The translations under genes and the position numbers were made by a program. DNA of 64,000 bases from the NCBI GenBank assembly GCA_949752745.1, contig OX457029.1, positions 45,733,500 through 45,797,499 on the forward strand, in the 5' to 3' direction. Positions 51,763-62,640 of this stretch are shown one piece after another (the first letter of the stretch is position 1; the number at the start of each line of letters is the position of its first letter). The notes under the pieces are model-generated. The model was not told the DNA's origin, made no database searches, and saw only the letters and a list, made by a program, of their open reading frames with translations. This stretch comes from Protula sp. h YS-2021. Taxonomy: Eukaryota; Annelida; Polychaeta; Sabellida; Serpulidae.

Positions 51763-54700
51763 TCACGATGCTTTCTGCATGTGTACTGGAACTGTGTCCG
51801 CCTCCGGAATACCATTTTCAGGAACCGGAAGTGGCGCTTCCCGTATTTTGGGATCCAGATATGCAGATCGAGATGTAGTTTCCCAACTGTTGTAGATATT
51901 TTTTAAACCATGTGGGTCTAGTTCAGGTTGGTGTCCCGGGTGCCCATGAGGGTGTCTCGCTGAAACGAAACAATTGGAAAATGATACAAACAGTCCAAAT
52001 TACCCAAGCGTCATTCTTTTTTCTTATGCCGTACAAACACATATGACGCAAAAAAAACTACAATTACAAGTAGTTATTTAGATTAAGACAATTAAACATT
52101 TAATTAGGAAAAATCTGTATTTTCAGGGTTTATAAAATATTCCAATTTTGGGGCATGCGTTTTGCAGAAAATGCATTGATGTTCAACGCTTGTGTAAGTT
52201 GCAATTCTGATGACATCTTTTACGAACTAAATCTAGAAAGATATAATATTATGTTAAAATCTACCTTTCAAATGCTTTAATTCCTCGGGAACCTTGTGTG
52301 GCAAATAGTTATAACTTGAACCATATGTTGACTCAAAATAATGTTCATGCTAAAATGCAAACATCACATAATATAATTGTGCGGTTGATGGAGATACTAC
52401 TCACTTATTGAATTAATGACATATTAAGATTTAATAAAGATTTGATTGTTAAACGAAAATCTCTTGCTTAAATACACATCCCCTATTTTCTGGTAGTGGT
52501 ACTCAACATTGCAGAAAAACTGCCCAGAGGCATTATCATATTTGGTGTTTCAGAAAACTCATTAAATCCAAGGAATAAAAATGCCATATCGCAAAATACT
52601 GGGCTCGTCACAGCACGTAACTTTTATATCAAAGGTCCATTTGTAACTTCCCATTACCTTACCTGAGAAGGAAGACGCTTGGCTTTCCTCTGTTTTTCAA
52701 CATCAAATCTTTCTTCGTTCCAATTACCAATTAGAGTTTCGTTAGCATAACAATTTTCTTTGTTTGTGCATCGCCATCCAAACTGCCTGAACTTGAGGTC
52801 ATCGTGTGCGTGTGTCCAAACCTACCACAAGAAAATATGGCCTTTATGCAATAAATTTATTAGTGCCCCGCGGCCGCGTAGCGCAAAGCGGGGGACTATA
52901 GGATTTGGGTCCGTCTGTCCGTCCGTCGACACTTTTTTGTCGGCGTTATATCTCTGTAACCACTGAAGCTATTCAATTTTTCTCTTGCACATGCAAAGAC
53001 TATAATAATGAACCTGTGAAACGAGGGGTTATTTTGAGATTTTCGCAAAAATTTGGAAAATGGGAAGACTTTGAAAATTCAACACAACTGACCTATTCAA
53101 TGGGTGTTTGTCGGCGCCATATCTCCGTAACAATTGAAACGAATCAATTGTTCTCTTGCACATGCAAAGACTATATAGTGGACCTGTGCAATGAGGGGTT
53201 ATTTTGAAAATTTCGCAAAAATTGGGAAAATGGTAAATATTTGAAAATACAGCACAATTGACCTATTCAATGTGTGTTTGTCGTATTGAAATCCTGTGAT
53301 TGCATGACTGCGGGGGACTTAGTCAGGTTTACTGACATACTTGTTATAATTTAATTCATAAGCTTTTTTACTGGAGCTCCGAAAAAAATTATGTCAAACA
53401 GCGACACATCCAAGACGGAAAATTGCGGTTTCTTCGTTTTATACTAATTGGGTAAACTTTATATAAAGAAGTATATCCCATTCGACCAACTAATTCATTT
53501 CAGGTTTCAAAAGAGACCTGTGTAAGACATGTATTTAATATTTTGCCCTTTTAGCTTTCAACCTTACTGGAACAATCAAATGAAAACGACCGTTGTTTTT
53601 ATCGTCTTTGCTTATTTCACTTTCTTCGAAGTCTTCGTGAAAAAACCGAGAGCACTGAGAAAACACAAATGACCGCTTCACGCTCAGCGAGGAACAAAAA
53701 CATGTGGGTTGACGAAGTCTCATGCCTAGTCCACACAGTGACCTAAAATTGGCTTAGCCAAGACAGCTCAACTTAAGCGGACTTCATTAAACTCAAATAT
53801 TGTGTTCATACAGGAATTTGAAACAAATTTAGCCAAGACATAGACTGAAGTTGCTTAACATAAATTGGATTTCAAACCAAATTGACAGCTTTCAAACAGT
53901 TACGAAAGTAAAAAAGAAATTGAAATGAGGACTACTATGCACCTTATTAGAATTGAATTATAAACTTTTGGTTTCTAATTGAAGGGGTCCATGCATAAAC
54001 CTGATAACTGCAGTTATCAGCAGTGGAGAAAAACGCTTTTAAAGTTTGAAATTTTAGTAACAAACATAGGTTTTTCCCATCGCCTTTTCCTAAAAAAATG
54101 CCCACTTCTAATCGTTTTGAGGTGTAAGACTTACACATGTGGTAGAACAGAGGCCAAGAAATACCGTGGCGGTAATAGTGCATTTTCCTGATAAGTGGAG
54201 TTATCAAGTTTATACATGGACCCCTTCAATTGATTTAAGGTATTTAAGTGCTTATATTTTCAAACTGGCGCCGAGTTACTTGATCGGTAACATTAGTTTC
54301 TCACTGCTTTGTATTCACTAGATCAACATTTAGTTTTCATTTTGTTCCCCATTACAGTTGAAGGGGTCCATGCATAAACTTGATAACTGCATTTATCAGC
54401 AGTGGAGAAAAACGCCTTTAAAGTTTGAAATTTTAGTAACAAACATAGGTTTTTCCCATCGCATTTTTCTAAAAAATGCCCAGTTCTAATCGGTTTTGAG
54501 GTGTAAGACTTACATATGTGATACAACAGAGGCCAAGAAATACCGTGGTGGTAATAGTGCATTTTCCTGATAAGTGAAGTTATCAAGTTTATGCATGGAC
54601 CCCTTCAGTTGTATTCTGCCCAAACGTTTTCAGTTAGGTTATATTTGAAGTTACAAAAAACGATAGGGTGATTTGTAATTACATTTTTTTTTATAAATTT

Positions 54701-57533
54701 TAAAATATCACTTTGCCTTTGCATAAACTGTTCATGCTTTTCTTCTTTTTTTTCTTTTTATAACCAGAACTTTTGAGTGAGCTGAGAGATTGGGGTTTAA
54801 TTGCATCCGATGAGGAAGTGGAGGGGGGCTAGTTTCTTATATATTGGCGCATATATAGAAGAAGAAGAAGATGAAGTAAGAAAATTAAAAAACGACTTGC
54901 ACTTTCACCTTCGTTCCTTCCACAAAATTTCAAAATCAAATGTAAAAGGTGAAACTGAATTGTATAAACCAAATCTCAGTTCTAACTTCGCATGTCAGTT
55001 TTTACAGGAATAAAAATTAAAAGAAATAAATAAAAAAACTATAAAATTCATTTTTCTGGGAGGGTTTTACAAACCGAGTCGTTTAACTATTATATGATGT
55101 AGAAAACTAAAATTATGACTTTATTCAAAAGCGGTTATTGTTCAAGTCCTAATGTTAATTAAATGCAAAACGATTTTGATGTTCTTCTCTGCGCCAGGAG
55201 ACGAAATTGAGAGATCGTTTATTAGTCCAGCAGCAAACTGTGTCAACTACTCTATGGAAGCAGACTTGCATGATATATTATGATGCTGATTCATAATGAA
55301 ATGTCAAGGTAACAATTAATAAAGTGTTGGATTTTAGTTCATCCAAGGACTTTTCACTTTTTATTTCAATTAATAAAACTCTTCGCAAAATCTAAATAAA
55401 ATATATTCACAGTTTATATTCAAAGTTCCGAATTATTTTTGGTGCTTTTGGCGTTTAGGATGTTTTTTTTTCTGGAAAGCCCGAATTCGCCTGAATATAT
55501 GAATACGCTTGCATCGCAAAAATGCCCAATATCGTTATGTGTGGGCACTGACAAATATATCAATTATTCACATCTTCCAAAAATGATCTGGTATGCTTTT
55601 CTGCGGACTTCAGTGCCAAAAAGAAGATGCACCCTGGTCAACACTTCAGATACTAAAATAGGTGTAGCTACAAAAAAAAATAAAATAAAAAACAAGAATC
55701 ACGCCGTGTGATTTTTTGTATAGCTGGAACCCATCCATGAGAACTGTTTTAACATACCAGTCTCTTCTATATGACTCTTGCGGTCTTCCTATGACAGCAA
55801 GAGTCATAGTTTCTATAAGAGAGCATGCCATTGATATCAATTTTGCCAATCTCGGCGCACGAATGGGACCAATGGCGTTATTTAAGAAAGGGCGCATTAC
55901 ATAAGTGAACCAATTACAAATTATAGCGCACAATTTAAATGTAAAATAACAATTCTGTACTAAAAAATCGAATCCCTATTGTCGCCCACGACAACAATGA
56001 CTCTGCTATAGCAAAACCACTCTTCACTTGAGTTTGGCAGTTTTGCCGAGGTCGAAAATAATGCGCCAAGGTACTTCTCAGTGTGCTTTTCAATAAAAAG
56101 CCTGCTAGTCCGAATTAACTTCAGTGTCCTGGAACGAGCACCGAAAGAGCCAGAGCCTCGAAAATTGAGATCAATGGTCATTTCTATTACAGGAACTCTG
56201 GCACTTTCTTTCTTAGGAAGATGGAAAGGGTCCGCTGGGACTAAATCTCGTCGTGCTTGCTGTACAGACCATATCTTGCACGTAAAACTGCTTTCTTCAA
56301 CAGATGCAAGTCTCACGATGCATTTTAAAGGAACATTATATGTTAACGAAGAATATTGAAAAGATTTCAGGTTTTGTTAAAGTTATAAAGTTCCACTTCC
56401 ACATCGCTTGGTCATCTCTTTTAACCTCGTACAAGTTAACAGCGTTTGGGCCGTTTTTCCCCATTTACTAGTCCTAGATGACAAGTTAGCGTTTGGGCCG
56501 TTTTTCCCCATTTACTAGTCCTAAATGACTCTTGCGGTCTTCCTATGACAGCAAGAGTCATAGTTCCTACAATACGAAATGCCATTGATGTCAATTTTCA
56601 AATCTCGGCGCACGACTGGGGCCAACGGCGTTACTTTAGAAAGGGTGCATCACATAAATGGCCCAATTGTAAATCGTGGCGCACAAGTTTTGTGGTCAGA
56701 CAACAATTTTTTACTGAGAAAAATGTGTGTTTTCTTGAGATCGGGATATCGAATCCCTCATTATCGCCCACAACAACAGTCAATCCACAGTTGCAAAACC
56801 ACGCTTTACTCTAGTTTGGGAGTTTCGCTGAAGTCGAAAATAATGCGCCAGGGTACTTCTCAGTGTGCTTTTAGAGACAAAGCCTGCCAGTTCGAGCCTC
56901 GGTGTCCTTGAACGTGCGCCGAAAGATCCAGAGCCTTGAAAATTGAGCTCAATGGCCATTTCTATTGCAGGAACTGTGACCCTTTCTGTCATAGGAAGAT
57001 AGAAAGGGTCCGCAGGGACTACCTATTTACTTACAAAATGGGAGCCACGCGATTCGCCACCGCATTCTTAGTATTAGTCACGATAATCTTCTGCAGTTAA
57101 TACACCAACATGTAATTAACAAATTACAATGTTCTGTTCGATGTGAATGTTCTTTGCCTCGAAAAGATCACAGGCTAAGACTACAAGGGGAGGAGAACGA
57201 ATGGCTACAGTTGATAGAAATTGGTGAAATTGAAAAGACCATCATCCGTGGCTGAAAACAATTTTTATTTGAAAAGTATCGCAAAATAAGGAATATTTGA
57301 GCATAAAAGGTCGCCAAATTTGCATCTGGCTAAATAAGTTTAGGCAGAATTGAACATTTTGTTGTCACCAATTACAATCTACATGTACTCTAACAATTTC
57401 TATCTCCTCTCCCTCGTACACTGGATGTTAGCACCACTTTCATTCGAAGATAAAAGGTCTTTTAAATTTGTTTTACCTCACCAAGGCCTGATGCTCTGAT
57501 CATAGAGCGAAAGGGTGCCTCTTCAACATTCAT
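51763..57533 (-). CDS. CFAP68: CFAP68 (C11orf1 family), cilia and flagella-associated protein, 4 exons, 165 aa
   Basis: Minus-strand exons in order: 57533-57477 (ATG at 57533-57531), 52821-52663, 52349-52265, 51959-51763. Phases agree and total 498 nt. The protein is a microtubule inner protein of ciliary doublets in vertebrates. Recognised by SGLGEVWTHAHDD, FGWRCTNKENCYANETL, GNWNEERFDV, LPSQHEHYFESTYGSSYN and HPGHQPELDPHGL, which match the conserved core of the human protein in order. Human CFAP68 is 150 aa. The first exon is 4.65 kb away and only 57 nt of it is coding. The join GLGE|VWTH falls where the family has a GE-VW sequence, supporting the choice. The intron between exons 1 and 2 is packed with small inverted-repeat elements. 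No membrane segment or signal peptide. Confidence 0.9.
52862..53319. mobile_element. Hairpin-headed element 3 in CFAP68 intron 1
   Basis: It follows TTATT with AGTGCCCCGCGGCCGC, whose partner GCGGGGGACT comes 10 bases later, then CTATAGGATTTGGG and a TCTGTCCGTCCGTC string. About two units follow, each with TTTGTCGGCG, TATATCTCTGTAAC or CATATCTCCGTAAC, CTCTTGCACATGCAAAGACTATA and ACCTATTCAATG. The right end GCGGGGGACT (53310-53319) repeats the head arm. The element starts 40 bases upstream of the exon 2 acceptor on the gene's strand. Confidence 0.6.
53981..54227. mobile_element. 247-bp MITE, copy 1
   Basis: Inverted ends: GAAGGGGTCCATGCATAAAC-TGATAACT on the left and AGTTATCAAGTTTATACATGGACCCCTTC on the right. 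AATT flanks both sides as a 4-bp target duplication. A near-palindrome TGTAAGACTTACA lies inside. CFAP68 intron 1. Confidence 0.8.
54360..54606. mobile_element. 247-bp MITE, copy 2
   Basis: Same ends and same length as the copy at 53981-54227, same orientation, few differences. AGTT flanks both sides, a different target duplication, so this is an independent insertion rather than a local duplication. CFAP68 intron 1. Confidence 0.8.
55763..56243. mobile_element. Foldback element copy A with hairpin termini
   Basis: Left end: GACTCTTGC-ggtcttcctatgaca-GCAAGAGTC (a hairpin), then ATAGTTTCTATAAGAG and CATTGATATCAATTTTG. The right end is its inverted relative: CAATGGTCATTTCTATTACAGGAACT...CTTAGGAAGATGGAAAGGGTCC. 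About 460-480 bp, non-coding; the open frames in it are incidental. Confidence 0.65.
56431..56528. repeat. Two 48-50 bp tandem units next to foldback copy B
   Basis: AGCGTTTGGGCCGTTTTTCC-CCATTTACTAGTCCTA occurs at about 56441 and about 56488. The second unit runs into the left border of copy B (CTAGTCCTAAATGACTC). It may be flank duplicated during insertion or replication slippage. Confidence 0.6.
56516..57022. mobile_element. Foldback element copy B with hairpin termini
   Basis: Left: GACTCTTGC...GCAAGAGTCATAGTTCCTACAATACGAAATGCCATTGATGTC. Right, read on the minus strand: GACCCTTTC...GAAAGGGTCACAGTTCCTGCAATAGAAATGGCCATTGAGCTC. The two 75-bp ends are inverted repeats and each also folds on itself. 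It is related to copy A in the same orientation 750 bp away. CFAP68 intron 1. Confidence 0.7.
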
Positions 57534-57780
57534 TTTTGCTTCTGTTTAAAGAAATAATGCCAAATAAAGACAAAATTTACTTTTAAAATCCAACAAACTT
57601 GTTGTCATGGACGCTTTACAGGTCACATGATTTGAGGCGAGGCCGGCTGCAGGGTAGTTCTGAAAATAAAGGCGTAATTTGTGAAAAGACAGGATTCCAG
57701 CGTTGTAGTTCAACAGCCAACCTCTTCCGCGGTTTCAGTAACCAGCCTCTACGGCGGATCGGTCTATTGTGTATAATATC

Positions 57781-57900
57781 TTTTTTATCATCATGATCAT
57801 AATCATAATCATCATACTCACCATACTCATCATAATCATCTTAATCATCATCATAATCATCATAATCATTATTTTGATCATCATCATTATAGTGTTTCTT
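57781..57900. repeat. Degenerate (ATC)n-type trinucleotide repeat
   Basis: Runs of ATCATAATCATC over about 110 bp. The Met/Ile-rich minus-strand frame is an artefact. It lies upstream of CFAP68 exon 1. Confidence 0.85.
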
Positions 57901-57949
57901 GTAACGCGCTTATTCAGATGAGCCACTTAGCGTACAATTGTAAACATTC

Positions 57950-58680
57950 CTAAGCCAGTGTGTTCTAAGTAAACTTTTGAATTCAGTTAATGACCTTCAG
58001 CTCGTATGTGTTTTCGCAACGTATTCCAGAGTAATAAGGCACATTGGTTGAAAGCTCTTGGACCACATTTCAGCTTCGGTTTGGATACATTCACAGGCAA
58101 TAAATTCGAAGAGCGAAAAGATCTACTTTTTATGGTATCAGCATGTCTTTAACATAACCCGAAGCTCCACTGTTAAGCGCCTTGGGCGTGATCAGCAGTA
58201 TCATGGACTCAGTTCGCTGAAGGACAGGTAGTCAGTACAAGGAGATGAAGATCAGCATTTAGCTACAAAAGTACTTGTAAAGAGAAAAACTAGTTTTTAA
58301 AATATCCATCTGTTCTGATAACAGATAGATCTCATTAGAAGTCAGCTGTTTAATAACAACCCAGGTTTCAGAGATAAATATACCTCTTTAGAAATTTGTT
58401 GGGCTACGTGTCAAAGTGATTCAAAAGAAATTCTAGGATAGAAAAAAATTGGAATGGAAATAGGAAATCGTGACAACTTGTACATTAAAATATCATAACA
58501 ACATTAACTGTTGAATTTATAAACAAAACGCTCCTTTCCGTTTGGTAGAGAGATATTTGACAATGTTATAGTTAGGTGTGGAAGTCATTGTTTTAAATCA
58601 AAGCAAATAGAAAGATAAACAAAACTAGATTCACCTATAGATAGCAGATACATATATAGATAGATAGACAGATAGATAGT
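57950..58680. other. Upstream of CFAP68: no gene, short GATA repeat at 58655-58680
   Basis: The minus strand here may be a further decayed part of the LINE next to it, but I could not align it. A TAGATAGATAGACAGATAGATAG tract is at 58655-58680. Confidence 0.35.
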
Positions 58681-58689
58681 TTTATTGAT

Positions 58690-60400
58690 TCCATATGGCA
58701 ACCTCTGGCAATGGGTGTCTCGTTGACCTCTTGTATCGTGTTAATGAATTAACTTCTTTGGTAATAGTTTGTTTAGTTTGTGTTCTGTGATATCCTGAAC
58801 ATTTTTCTACTTGCTTCTTCTCGTCCGTTTGCTGCAGTGACTAATTTTGACTAATCCACAAAATCTTAATAACTACAATGGTAAAAGATAAGATTTACCA
58901 TTGTCTTTTGGATTTTTCTAATGTGTTAAGGTGACCATGTGTAACAGAAGTCGCCCATACTGAGCTACAACATTCAAAGTGTGATCTATGGTTCTTTTGT
59001 AGAATGTTATTGAGTCGTTTTTACCAGCCCCGTTTTTTCTTGGTTAAGAAATATATTTCGATCTTGCTTTGCTTACGATGTGATCGCCATGTGTTGCCCA
59101 CTTGCTGCCATCTTTTATGTATACTCCCAGTGGTTTGCTTGTCATTATCGTTACTGTTCGTGGAGTGCGGGAAAATTCACTGACGCTGTAATAAACATCT
59201 CAAATGTTCTTTGTGTTAATCTTCATGCTGTTATGTACAGTCCACTGAGTGGATTTCTTCCATTGTTCAGTGTAAGATATTATCAGAGAGATTTTTCTCT
59301 ATTTAAAATTACGCAGGTAGTGCTGTCGCCCTTGTGTTTGTAGATGGGTAAGCTACTTTAACAAACATGTATCATTGCTATAAATGCTTCCTTACCCATT
59401 AGTGTACTTGGAGTACTTGCACCATTTAAAGTAACATGTAGAGAAAGTTTGTTTTCTATTTTCACTCGTTGAGACCTTTTATTGGGAAAAGTCGTTACCC
59501 AGTTGATTATTGGCACTCATACACTTCTCCTTTCATTTATGACGATATGATGTACTCTATAGAAAGCTTTAAATAATTTAGCAAACTGTAACTGAGTTTC
59601 CTTCTTCTTGTGCAGTATTTCATCTATATACGATATCAAACCGCATATGTGCTGCAGACAGTTTGTTCTTATTTCCGAACTGTAAACTATATATTTTGTT
59701 TCCTATTTATTTACCCTTTTTTTAAAGGACGATATTATTATTATTTGCTCAAGTTCTTTTGTTGGTGAAGATGCTAGTGATGTTGGCCTAATATCCTTTG
59801 TAATATCCCTTGGAGGAGATTCTTTGTCAATGGAGTGACAACGACTTACTTCCTTTTATCAGGTACATAACTTTCTCAAACGGATGAATTAAATATTTCT
59901 GTTTGAGCAAGAATACCACCCGGTCCCTCATCATCTAGCGTTATATGTTTTCTGGATCTGCGGATTCTCCTAATTTCACCTGTGGCATTTGCTTTTTAAC
60001 ATCATGTATGGATACCAGATACCTCTTCAAATCGGTTGATTTGCTGCTGATGTTTTCTCTGTGAGTGATGGGAGATCTATAGAAACACTTCAATTTAAGT
60101 CATCAATTTCGTCGACTAGCTGTTGGAGAATTCGATTTGCCCGCTAGTTTGCAAGAGCTTGTTTGCAAGAGCTTATCCCTCATTTTTATAGCATATTGAG
60201 TCGAAAATAATGTGTTAGGTCAATAAAAATTTTAGAAATATGATATATTGCTAAACAGACCCTTAAATAATGTATTTTACCTGAAAATGCGTGATTGCGT
60301 TCAAGATCGAAAACTTTAGAACCTATGCGCACCGCTAGGAATTGCAAGGCTTTCTTTGAACTTCGCTTTGAATTTCCCAAAAAAATAATAAACTAAACTA
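58690..60400 (-). pseudogene. LINE reverse transcriptase remnant, second copy
   Basis: Minus-strand pieces near 59560-59480 (FAKLFKAFYRVHHIVINERR, where RTs have an AFD box, so the Asp is lost), 59470-59390 (VKIENKLSLHVTLNGAS) and 59110-58900 (WATHGDHI, ITFYKRTIDHTL) follow the order of the palm and C-terminal blocks of non-LTR reverse transcriptases. Heavily mutated. The part beyond 59750 is less certain; the frame 60380-60186 has no clear match. The copy differs from the one at 6990-8400. Confidence 0.55.
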
Positions 60401-60719
60401 TATAAAGAACCGGTTTACAGGCTTGAGGCATTGTTTACAGCTTGGACAACACAGAAAGTATTTTGTACCAGCCTTCATAGGTGCTCAAGGCTATGACGAA
60501 AGCCAATGACCTGGCGCGCCTCACATCAAAGAGATACTGGGTGAGTGACAACGAAGATGATCGGTATAGTTAAAATGTATGTGGGCTGAGTTTAACATAT
60601 AACTTCACTGTGGATACACTATTAGGCAAACCATGCACAGTATATTGATAATGTGCAACAACGAGACACAAAAAACTTCACAGTTCAAATAATAATCTCA
60701 ATTAGACCAAGGTAGCTAG

Positions 60720-60850
60720 TGATGAGTGGATTTACGGTATCAGACCGTGTACTAACTCTTTTTTATTCATTATCTACGTGAATTATATTAGTTTCTCAAC
60801 TGAATGTGATAAGTGACATATTCTATGCCCATGACATGGTGCTATTATCC
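60720..60850 (+). pseudogene. Short reverse transcriptase fragment (YADD-box region)
   Basis: Plus strand reads CTNSFLFIIYVNYIS and, after a frameshift and stop, IFYAHDMVLLSLS, where RTs have YADDxVLLS. About 130 bases. The opposite strand to the neighbouring LINE shows a separate insertion. Confidence 0.5.
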
Positions 60851-61232
60851 CTGTCTTTTAAATTGTGTAAAAGAAAAGATAAATAAATGCAAAAATAAAT
60901 CAATAAATAAGATTTTGAATACAAAGGGCATAAATTTAGGGCACCAGGAAGTAATGCATAACACAACGCAAAAATATTAAAAGCACATTTTGTATGATAT
61001 TAGTAATATTGAAGGCATTAAATGCTAAAAAAGAATTACTCCAGAGTTAATGCAATAATCAATAATTTTAATTACTGTTCTGACAATGTGATTTTTTGCT
61101 AAAACACACACAAGCATGCTTTATGCGACAAAGTTTTGGTGTTTATATAAAAGCAATGGCAGTCTGAATGGTTTTGTTATATAATAAAAAGATTGCAAAC
61201 CGACTATGTATTGCTACCGTTTAGCAAAAGGC

Positions 61233-62640
61233 AGTTATTAGACCAGTCGTTCTTATCACTTCACCAGAGAGTGCATCCGTCGTCTGTATCTAAGCATGTA
61301 CGTATGCACATGCGTACGTATCGTGCGTATGTAAACTTCATACTTCTTCTCTCTCAGTTTTGATCGGATTTATTTCAAATTTGCAAGAATGTTTTCGAGG
61401 CAGGCCTCTCTTGAAAAATTACTTCTTTAATTCGCAAAAAATTAGCTAAATGGGGGCCTTTTTAATAAATATTTGGTTACCATGTTAAAAATGCTTCTTC
61501 TACAGTTTTATCGGATTGTCTTCAAATTTTGCATAAATGTTTACTAGAAAGGCTTCTCTTGAAAAATTGCTTTTCTGTTGGATCCACCAAAACTTGACCA
61601 AATGTGGGTTGGGGTCATTTTTTTAATTTATTGGTAGCCAATTTTCAAAATGCTTTGCCTCCCACAATCTTGATTGGATTTCTTCCCAATTTTGTCCGAT
61701 TGTTCCCCAGATGCTTTTCTCTTAAAAAGTTACTTTTTGAGAATTGGCTAGAAATTAGACAAATTGGTGGCATTTATAATTTTTAGTAGCCAATTCTTCA
61801 AGTGCTTCTTCTTCCACAATTTGGACTGGATTACCTTGCAATTTTGGGTAAATATTCACTAGGCTATCTTCTCTTGAGATCGAAAAGAAAATTGGCTAAA
61901 TGGGGGCATTTTCGGAAACAATTTTCAAAATGCTTCTACTCCCACAATTTAGATCGCATTCCTTTCAAATTTTGTACGAAAGTTAACTGTGGGCCTGTCT
62001 TGAAAGTTTTTGGCGATCTACAAAAATTGGCCTAAAAAGGGCATTTTTTTTTATTTTTGGGTAGCCAATTTTTCAAAAGGTTTTTTCCGACAATTTGTAT
62101 AGGATTGACTTCAAATTGTACATAATTCAATAAGTGATCCTCTTTTATAAAGTTACTTTTTCTGGTGATCCACCAAAAATTGATTAAATGGAGGCATTTA
62201 AAAATATTTTGCAGCCAATTTTCAAAATGTCTCTTCTCTCACAATTTTGATCGGATTTCTTTCCAGTTTGTACGAGGATTCCCCAAAATCCTCTGTGTTG
62301 AAAACGTCTTCTTTTGTCGATTCTCCAAAAAAGGCTAAATGGGAATATTTATATTTTTTGGTAAGCAGTTTTTAAAATTCTTCTACTCCCACAATTCAGA
62401 TTTCTTTACAATTTTGAAAGATTGTTACCCAGATTCTTCTGTGTTAAAAATTTACTATTTTGTTAATCCTTAAAAAATTGGCTAAATTGGAGGCATTAAA
62501 AGAATTAGTGGCCAGTTTTCAAAATGCTTCTTCTCCTACAATTTTGACCGGATTCCTTTACAATTTTGCACAAATTTTCAATTTTCAATAAGCGGTTTTT
62601 AAAAATGATTATTACTTTTTGGCGATCACACAAGCCGATT
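61233..62640. repeat. Degenerate tandem array, nine units of about 130-160 bp
   Basis: Each unit has a ...TTCTTCTC-CACAATTTTGATCGGATT-CTTTCAAATTTTG core, a GAAAAATTACTTTTTG block and an ATTGGCTAAATGGGGGCATTT block. Cores start near 61341, 61493, 61651, 61801, 61931, 62078, 62226, 62377 and 62525. The array is preceded by TTATTAGACCAGTCG (61235) and CCGTCGTCTGTATC. Open frames across it are not conserved between units. Confidence 0.7.

Noticed and set aside
53535..53723. Minus-strand 62-residue frame as the first exon of CFAP68
   Set aside because: The 57477-57533 exon gives the conserved GLGE|VWTH join with correct phase and a start codon; this frame has no family similarity.
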